A DNA stretch of 64,000 bases from Trichobilharzia regenti (Eukaryota; Platyhelminthes; Trematoda; Strigeidida; Schistosomatidae), in assembly GCA_944472135.2 (NCBI GenBank), contig OX235265.1, forward strand, positions 48,085,459 to 48,149,458, written 5' to 3'. Every line of letters starts with the position of its first letter. Within the stretch, counting starts at the first letter, position 1. The translations under genes were made by a program, and so were the position numbers. Below are positions 57,362 to 64,000 of the stretch, piece after piece. Below the pieces are notes generated by a model. The model was not told the DNA's origin and made no database searches. It saw only the letters and a program-made list of their open reading frames with translations.

Positions 57362-57600
57362 TGTGTCGGTGGCACAGCGGTTTGGACGCTCGCCGACCAT
57401 GCACGTGGTCCGGGGTTCGATCCCCGGCCACTGACGCGCTCCTTTACCTCGCTAAGCCAAAAATAATGCTGATAAAAAGGAAAGGTTGGGCACGAGGCTA
57501 GCAAGCCCATCCTGTGAAATTAAACACTGCTACAGAAACTTCAGGCCACTAACTTGAGTCCTTATGCTCCACTGGGAGCGTGAAGGGAAAAAAACAAGCG
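57362..57600 (+). mobile_element. tRNA-derived SINE, family S2, best copy
   Basis: Clear tRNA-like head 'gtcggtggcacagcggtttgg' and perfect B box 'ggggttcgatccccggcc' (about 57413-57430), body 'aaaggttgggcacgaggctagcaagccc', end 'ccttatgctccactgggagcg' plus an A-rich tail. Confidence 0.85.
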
Positions 57601-57747
57601 CTCCAACTCTCTGAAGCATATACATGCACTGACTTTACATTTTTCCTTATGCTGAGTACAGTATATTTCCACTCTGGCTTCAGATTAATGATCACCTGTC
57701 TTACTTTTCTGATCTTACATATTATTATTATATATTATTGTATTATT

Positions 57748-58085
57748 AGTTAGAGAACCGTTGGAAAACCTGGAAGTACTGAACAACTGTTTCGTCCTAG
57801 TTTGGGATTCTTCAGTAATACGCATCCACCGAGATTCGAACCCAGGACCTTCTGGTTACAAGGCGAGATTGTAGACCATTGAGCCACTGGGAGAGGATAT
57901 GTCATGAACTCGCCTTGTAACCAGAAGGTCCCGGGTTCGAACCTCGGTGGATGCGTATTACTGAAGAATCCCAAACTAGGACGAAACAGCTGTTCAGTAC
58001 TTCCAGGTTTTCCGATGGTTCTCTAACTGATGTCAGCTCATGATGAAATCCTGTAACCAATCAAATCCCTACAAACCAACACGTG
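57748..58085. mobile_element. Inverted S1 SINE duplication
   Basis: 57748-57865 (minus) and 57909-58030 (plus) are near-identical inverted arms spanning tail, hammerhead-like block, B box and 'ccttgtaaccagaaggtc'. Both share the variant 'attactgaagaatcccaaactagg', so they look copied from one another. The plus copy continues to the full tail at 58085. Confidence 0.8.
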
Positions 58086-58264
58086 AATAATTTTGTTCGA
58101 TTTATCTTATAGCAAATTGGTTAATAGACTATTGTTTTTTACTGTACATGAATACGATCACATCCAATCCCTTGACTATTTGCATTAGAAAATCAAAAAC
58201 GTTAAACCCGTCTTTTCATGCAAAAGGAATTGATGCATCCAGTTTAATTTGGACTAATATAATA

Positions 58265-58445
58265 TGTGTGTCGGTGGCACAGTGGTTAGGACTCTCGCCA
58301 ACCATGCACATGGTCCGAGGTTCGATTCCCTGCCGACGCACATCTGATATCTATGGTGGGCCTGCAGAATTTGGGTTACCGATATCACACGCTGAAAATT
58401 CCATACTTGTACCAAAAATACGGTGTAGAATCAAGCTGTAATCAA
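58265..58445 (+). mobile_element. tRNA-derived SINE, family S3
   Basis: 'gtgtcggtggcacagtggttagg', 'gaccatgcacatggtccgag'-like region, B box 'gaggttcgattccctgcc', body 'gcagaatttgggttaccgatatcacac', tail 'gtgtagaatcaagctgtaatcaa', then (TA)n. Confidence 0.85.
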
Positions 58446-58491
58446 TATATATATATATATGTATATATATATGTATATATATATATATATT
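58444..58491. repeat. (TA)n microsatellite at SINE tail
   Basis: TA run with two TATG interruptions, directly after an S3 tail. Confidence 0.9.
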
Positions 58492-58494
58492 TCA

Positions 58495-59030
58495 TGGAAA
58501 ATAACAGTAATGTACAATTCTCATTGCTGACTGTATTCTTCAAAACTTCCATATTTCAGTTAGACCTTCCTGGTGTAAGTTAGGCTTAATAAATAAAAAA
58601 CCAAACAGTGAAGATATAACCTATGCCTTTCTAAAATTTCCGGGAATAATAATACTTTAAGCACAACAGACTCATGAATTCTAGGGTGTTAATCTATCAT
58701 TCCATTTTCTGTTTAGATATGGCATCATTGATTGGTACAAAAATATCTTAGTGATAGATAAACACATAATCAAAGACATCATGTGTATTTTATAGCCGGT
58801 ATTTATCTTTTAGAACTTGGAATTGAATACTATTAAAAGAAGCTAATTGATAATAAAACCGACAGGCAGTGATTATGTGAAAAAAACTAAACTACAACTT
58901 GATGAGAATGGATCAAAGTACATTTTCATCCAAAGACTAGAAAAATGTAATAAAAATAGGGACCATTACAAATTAAAGTTAGTACTACTTGTTTTTCAGA
59001 TGAATTTTACATTTCCCATTAACTGATTAT
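58495..59030. other. No recognisable gene or element
   Basis: AT-rich, nothing identified. Confidence 0.45.
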
Positions 59031-59034
59031 GTTA

Positions 59035-59285
59035 GACCAGAGTGCTCACTCTATAATTTCACATGTCAGCGCCTATTATAGATGCTTTGACAGTGTTTAA
59101 AGATTAAATTGAAGTTATTTTAATTTATCATAACCAGCCATGGAATCCAAGATGAGCATTTCATCCTCTTTAGGACTCGTCGTCTGGATGTACCCGTATT
59201 CCTAGTGACTGCTGGTGTTCTCACAAAGAGTTGAACGCTGAACGTATCCAGCTGACGAACCCTAAATACGACGAGATGCAATTGC
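59035..59285 (-). mobile_element. Sm-alpha-like SINE (minus)
   Basis: Tail 'ccagagtgctcactctataatttcacatgtcagcgcc' (59038-59080), hammerhead 59145-59189, and upstream tRNA-like part 'gctggtgttctcacaaagagttgaac' (59210-59240). It has the full Sm-alpha order. Confidence 0.7.
59145..59189 (-). ncRNA. Hammerhead relic in Sm-alpha
   Basis: Stem I ATCCAG with TTGGAT, core ACGACGA (C3 changed), stem II TCC TAAAGA GGA, GAAA intact and AUC before the cleavage position. One core base from consensus apart from stem changes. Confidence 0.6.
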
Positions 59286-59849
59286 TGCATTTGTACTACC
59301 AGTGTCCTTCAATAAAACTAAAGTTACTATGTTTAGCTATATGCATACATAAGTCTTACAAATAATTAACCTAAACTTTTTATACCTCAATAAATGATAT
59401 ACAGGGATAAGTCGAAGAAACGGATTTTCAGATATTCACATTTACGTACTATGTGAAATTTTACGCTACATTTGCGATAATATTTATCCAAATATTTTCA
59501 ATAAACACTGCCTGAAATGTACAGAAATTATCATATCCAAAGGAATGTATCATTCACGAATTACTACTAAAACTGTTTTCTTCCTGATGGGTTTATAGCT
59601 TTCTGAATGGAACCACCAAAGTGTTCTGCCTAGTTGCCATCTTTCAGTGCTATATTAAAGAAAATTATATCAGATATAGTTTTCTACTTTTATTATAAGA
59701 AATTCGTTAATTTTTCCAGTTAAATCTCTTATAAATATTCAAGATAAGTTATCACAAATTATGAGGTAATACTGCAGATGATGTCAGTGTCTCTACGAAG
59801 AAAGATACAAGTTCAGAGATCAAAATAACCACCAAGAGTTCATTCTTAC

Positions 59850-60095
59850 TTCGAGTCCCTTTTTAAGTGTACCGACATCACGAGCCAGACATACACTACA
59901 GTGAAACCTGAATGGGAAGCGACAAGTTGAGCTTTCTAGTGTGACTTGAAGGAGATCATCTGAAGAGGGGATGAGAGCCTATGGGTAATTTTGTAGCCAG
60001 CAAATGAGGATATCAGAGAACATGATTCAGTGGAGATGTGCTTCTGAAGCCCAATGTTCCAAATGTGACCAAAAAGAATAACAATAATAATATCT
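59850..60095 (+). mobile_element. Family A RTE 3' end
   Basis: 'acctgaatgggaagcgacaagttgag', 'gacttgaaggagatcatctgaag' and the terminus 'gaagcccaatgttccaaatg' with (AAT)n, colinear with 1680-1835. Confidence 0.6.
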
Positions 60096-60540
60096 GCATT
60101 GCACTTCTGTAGTGCGCCATGATACAAAGTCTCAAGCATGAGTAATCTACGATGAGTATATTGGGTTTTTACAGACAACAAGTTTAGACTTCATTAATTA
60201 CACCAGTTAATAAATACATCGGATTACAACCCAAAATAAAAACAAAAGTTGTTGAACTTGACAATGCCGCTTCGTTTATTCAAAATTAAATGTATAAAAT
60301 GTTAAAGAAATCACATGGATTGGTTGAATACTGTTCAGATGAAAGGTGGAAAACACGTATTAAATTATTTTCGATACCAGTATACAGTAAACACAAGGTC
60401 TTTATTGGTTGTAAACACGTAATTATATATATGTATATATATGTGCATGTATAAAAGCAATATGTTCATATTGATTCCGTATCAGTATTAGTCCAGATCA
60501 ACTGTCTAACACTTTTACTACGTCAATCAAAACTATGGAC

Positions 60541-60562
60541 TATATATATATATATATATATA
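60541..60562. repeat. (TA)n microsatellite
   Basis: Short TA run. Another TATG-type run lies at about 60424-60446. Confidence 0.9.
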
Positions 60563-60784
60563 ATTTTTCGAGCAAAATATTTATAAAACTTTGTCAGTCA
60601 TGACTGTAATTGAAACATATGCCTGAGTCGCAGTAGGAGGCCATGACTTCAAAAATCAGCCAAGACCAAGATTTTGTAGTTTCGGAGGAATCAGTCATTG
60701 CGGCATTTTATAAACACCAATTTGTAAAATTGTTTTCACTATAAATTATTACCTAAAAAGAAACCATAGATTGAACAATCGCTA

Positions 60785-61065
60785 ACTTTGTTGGTGGATA
60801 GTGACTAGCTGTGGAATCCAGGATGTGTATTTCTTTTCCCTTCTGAGACTTGTCAGCTAAATCTACTTGGAACTCTTAGCGAGTGATGGTGTCCCCAGTG
60901 AGAATCACTCCCCCATCAGCCATCGTTTGAAACCCCAAAGAACTAACCACTAGACCAGTTGGGAAACGACAGCAAAATTATGTGCAACCGGTATCACTCA
61001 AAGCGTTCGTACTTGAAGCCAACGTGTCAATAAAGGCAGAACAATTTAACCCAATCACTCAACAG
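60785..61065 (-). mobile_element. Sm-alpha-like SINE (minus)
   Basis: 'ggatagtgactagctgtggaatccaggatg' contains the 3' strand of the ribozyme and its flank. The tRNA-like part at 60900-60970 includes 'catcgtttgaaacccc' and 'ccactagaccagttggg'. Confidence 0.6.
60815..60860 (-). ncRNA. Hammerhead relic in Sm-alpha
   Basis: Minus strand: CTGACAA (G8 changed), GTCTCAGAAGGGAAAA, GAAATACACATC, CTGGAT. Stem II is lost, so inactive. Confidence 0.5.
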
Positions 61066-61559
61066 GAGAAAGAGGAACTAACCTAAGCAAATAATTGTAA
61101 AGTTGATTTTACAATTTATTCTATAAATGCTCAAACAACTTTTCAGTTTCATTACACGAAAAAGACTAGTTCTTTGCATTAAAAGAATAAGTCTAAATGT
61201 CCTACCTTTATGTTTCAGAAAAGAGAGAGTAGTATCATAAGTCGCCATTTAATTAAGAGCATGGGTTATACAAATGGCTATGTTAACTATGTTAAGTTCA
61301 ACGCACACCGAATTTATTCATTTTCTTAATTTCCCCCAGAAGTATGAAACAATATTCTTAGCTAAGATATTTAGATATTCTGGCAGAGACGCTCCGTAGA
61401 AAGACTATGGTTGACATTGAAACAGAAATAGTGTTGACGACAGTACTTACTCCTTCAGCTACTGAGCTAAGATATCCTACTTGTCAGCAGGAGACCACTG
61501 TATCCAGTAGTGACACTAATATATCGTGTTAGTAAGACAACTGCAGACAGTTTGAACAA

Positions 61560-61800
61560 TCTAAAATGCAATGGCTGAAAACAATTGGTGATTTGGTTGA
61601 AAATCGTTGTCAGTGGCGCAGATGCATTTACACTTTGCGATCTGCTATATCCAATAAACACTCATGTTGTTGCCCTTTTTTGCATGTTACTTAGTCTGCT
61701 TAATATCGTTCTTTTGAATCTCTTTTATCTTCATTTGTGTGCAACATGGGGTATGAAATCTTTAATTGGTGAGCTTCTTTGCAAAGTCCTATGTTGAAAC
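61560..61800 (+). mobile_element. LINE family B 3' end, diverged
   Basis: 'ggctgaaaacaattggtgatttgg', 'cgttgtcagtggcgcagatgc', then 3' UTR to 'tgcaaagtcctatgttgaaa'. More diverged than the other family B copies, and without the (CAGA)n tail. Confidence 0.7.
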
Positions 61801-61954
61801 CCGTTTGTTTGGATAATAATAAATCAATCGGGTTTATTCGCTTTTCGTTTTTCTTTTTCATTGTGTCTATGGTATGAGATAATTACCATACACAAGTTTT
61901 GTTTTAAGGGTTCATTAATTGAAGTACACTTACATTAAACTACCGCCATACTAG

Positions 61955-62115
61955 CGGTGTAGCACAATGGCTTAAACACTCAAGCTTACCCGATAGGTCA
62001 TGGGGTTTGAGTTCCGCTCCATCTGCTTCAGCCTGGGCAATTGTCTTGTATCATCAGTCCTCACTTGATAAGTATGGCTTTTAGTCTGGTACCAAGTAAC
62101 TGGGTTGAGACATAT
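61955..62115 (+). mobile_element. tRNA-like SINE of another type
   Basis: A box-like 'tgtagcacaatggcttaaac' and B box-like 'ggggtttgagttccgctcc' spaced as in a tRNA, then 'tcagcctgggcaattgtc'. Only one copy in the window, so the family is unassigned. Confidence 0.5.
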
Positions 62116-62387
62116 TCCTTTAATAATTTATTAATCAGGTTTTGTTTTTAACCTTAAGCCTTCGATATTTCTTAATTCGACAATCGAATATAGTGCACAT
62201 GTATACATCCAGTTTTACGAATAGGAAAGAATTGAAAGAATGTTATTGTGTGTTCGAATGAATGAAATGTCCAACAAGAGGAAAAAGATATTGCGGCAAA
62301 GGTACCTGTTCGCATTGAAATATCATTGATCAATGATGAGATATAGTAAATTGGAACCTTGGTATTCATTGGTGAAAAATGCTGTTC

Positions 62388-62610
62388 TTCTTCATTCCTT
62401 TGCGTTCCAGGTGGAAAATAGGGCTTCTAAATTCAGTTCTGAAGTTTTTTCATCATACAGTTGCTAGCCTTACATCTAATCTACTCTCTTTACTCGCTTT
62501 AGTACCAGTTAAGCACGGTTCAGGAGGGTGTAGCTTGGGAATGAACTTGGACCAAGTGTATGGTCGGTGAGCAAATTACCACCACCATTCTGCCACTGAC
62601 TCACAGCTCT
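62388..62610 (-). mobile_element. tRNA-derived SINE, family S2 (minus)
   Basis: 'tcattcctttgcgttccaggtggaa' (S2 end), body, then 'accaagtgtatggtcggtgag' and 'ttctgccactgac' (tRNA head). Confidence 0.6.
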
Positions 62611-62644
62611 GCTTTACTACGCCTTTATTGGAGGTTACTTTCTA

Positions 62645-63020
62645 CTAAAAGCTAGCGGCGGTCAAACAAAAACTTGGCACCAGTCAATGAAATCTACAAC
62701 AGTTGGTCTAAGCCACGTAGGAAGGTGTAGACTTCCAGGCTGGGGTCCTCGGGACGGTAAAAATCTATGGTTGGAAACAATTGGTGACATGGCTCAAAAT
62801 CGTTCTCAGTGGCGCAGATGCATCCACTCCTTGTGACTCATGATCTCCAATGAAACTGTTTTGTTCTTCGTTATTACTCCTTTGTCTCACATCTCTGCTC
62901 ACTGTTTCTATTATGCTTTTCTTGTACTTTCTTCTCTTGCTTCGCGTGCTACACGGAATGTGGCGACTTTAACTGCCGCACATTTGTGCAAAGTTCTATG
63001 TCGAAAACAGACAGACAGAC
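62645..63020 (+). mobile_element. LINE family B 3' end, young-looking
   Basis: Starts at 'aaaagctagcggcggtcaaa' and is nearly identical to 12450-12825, including 'GWGPRDGK' and 'QNRSQWRRCIHSL' codons, ending 'gtcgaaaacagacagacagac'. 5'-truncated at about 375 bp. Confidence 0.8.
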
Positions 63021-63425
63021 TAAATGAACTATAAGCTTCATTGATAATTTGAAGCTCTAAAAGCCATATAATGCTTTTTCATACTTTCAGTGATTTCATC
63101 ACTCACTAGGTAACAAGAATGTTTGGATAACTAGTCCTACATAAGATTAAAACTTAAGTTCTGTAATGAAAAATACAGTATCAGCAAGTCTTCGCTACGC
63201 TGTCTAATGCTGTTTTTGTGTTATCGTTGCGTCAGCAGCTTTACCTGAGTTTCGTTTTTCACTCACTGAGCCAGATTTATTTATTACGGCTTTCAGTTTA
63301 TTCAAATGTTTGTTGGTATGTTTTACTTTTACTTCATGCATCTATTAAGCCTTATATGTTCTAACTTCCAACTTCTCCTTTAAAATCTCGGACTTTCTCT
63401 GATATGTTGTATGGACAAGCTCTAG
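63020..63425. other. No recognisable gene or element
   Basis: AT-rich, nothing identified. Confidence 0.45.
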
Positions 63426-63670
63426 TTTCACGACATGACTTCGGTTAGATAACCGTTGAAAACCCTCAGGGAGTACTGAACAGTTGTTTCGTTTTTGTCT
63501 AGGATTCTTCGCTAGTGCTCACCTACGACCTCATGAAGAATAGGATGCAGGGCCTTCAGCTTACGAGGCAAGCTCGTTGACCATTGAGCCACAAGGACAG
63601 AATCAAATGGCCAATCAATTCTTACAGTTGATTCTTTGCTATGTGTGGCATATTCGCTAGTCAGTGTCGT
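63425..63670 (-). mobile_element. S1 SINE (minus)
   Basis: 'cacgacatgacttcggttagataaccgttgaaaacc', hammerhead-like 'agttgtttcgtttttgtctagg', tRNA region 'cagcttacgaggcaagctcgttgaccattgagcc'. Confidence 0.65.
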
Positions 63671-63944
63671 CGGTTCCAGTTAGAGGACCATAATGACCAT
63701 AGTTGTACACATACCCTCAGTTTGACTACTGTGTACAGACATATAAAACGTCCATCTTGTCGTAATAACTCTGTTAATTATCTAATTGCATTTGTTTATG
63801 ATAAATTATGTAATCTTCGAGCTGTGAGCAGCTGAAGCGAAGCAGTGAAATAAAGTGATTTATTTTTGATCCTGAAAATATCTTTTTTCAGGTTTTCTTT
63901 AAAATCACTCAAGAGAATCAATATTCAGTAAACATAATCCTAAG

Positions 63945-64000
63945 ACTGAACACGAACCAACTGCAGTTAGAGAACCACTGAAAGCCAGTTGGTACTCAGC
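63945..64000 (-). mobile_element. S1 SINE tail (minus), cut by window edge
   Basis: 'cacgaaccaactgcagttagagaaccactgaaa' is the S1 tail; the rest lies outside the window. Confidence 0.5.

Noticed and set aside
57413..57430. Perfect tRNA B box as a possible functional tRNA gene
   Set aside because: It is followed by the S2 body and tail, and the cloverleaf stems do not close well. It is a SINE head.

Overview
This window looks like repeat-packed non-coding DNA from a blood fluke (Schistosoma or a close trematode relative). The clues are AT-rich sequence, no prokaryotic gene organisation, hammerhead-bearing Sm-alpha-like SINEs, several tRNA-derived SINE families, non-LTR retrotransposon 3' ends and Penelope-like elements (PLEs) with GIY-YIG endonuclease remnants. 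The species cannot be fixed by eye. No convincing host gene was found. The only host-gene hint is a weak candidate terminal exon on the minus strand near 17.07-17.19 kb.

Layout. 0.8-4.5 kb: two head-to-head RTE-type fragments, then a PLE whose 5' side is an inverted copy of its own 3' region and which carries an RTE-type insertion. 6.3-12.9 kb: tRNA-derived SINEs, a minus-strand LINE 3' end and the best reverse transcriptase (RT) remnant of the window (11.56-12.83 kb), inserted inside a SINE. 14-16.7 kb: SINEs. 20.1-23.8 kb: a PLE cluster that includes a palindrome with 382-bp arms, nested in another PLE with a 14-bp target duplication. 24-27.3 kb: LINE 3' ends, one split by a second LINE insertion, and another PLE endonuclease. 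27.6-33.9 kb: Sm-alpha copies, a second PLE with inverted ends, and SINEs. 39.3-42.5 kb: two minus-strand RTE fragments and SINE pairs. 43.5-58.5 kb: dense SINEs with Sm-alpha copies, a PLE endonuclease remnant and a separate foldback repeat. 59-64 kb: Sm-alpha copies, LINE 3' ends and SINEs. Long (TA)n and other microsatellites lie between them.

How the parts relate. Three tRNA-like SINE families (called S1, S2 and S3 here) seem to depend on LINEs. The 3' end of S2 resembles the 3' end of RTE family A, and the 3' end of S3 resembles another LINE tail seen at 25.0-25.1 kb. S1 carries a hammerhead-like core. PLE ends carry a stronger hammerhead candidate. Inverted, head-to-head arrangements recur in PLEs, S1 SINEs and one RTE pair, and this is the most striking structural theme. 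All family and clade names come from motif recognition by eye. No search was run, and boundaries are approximate unless exact junction bases are described.
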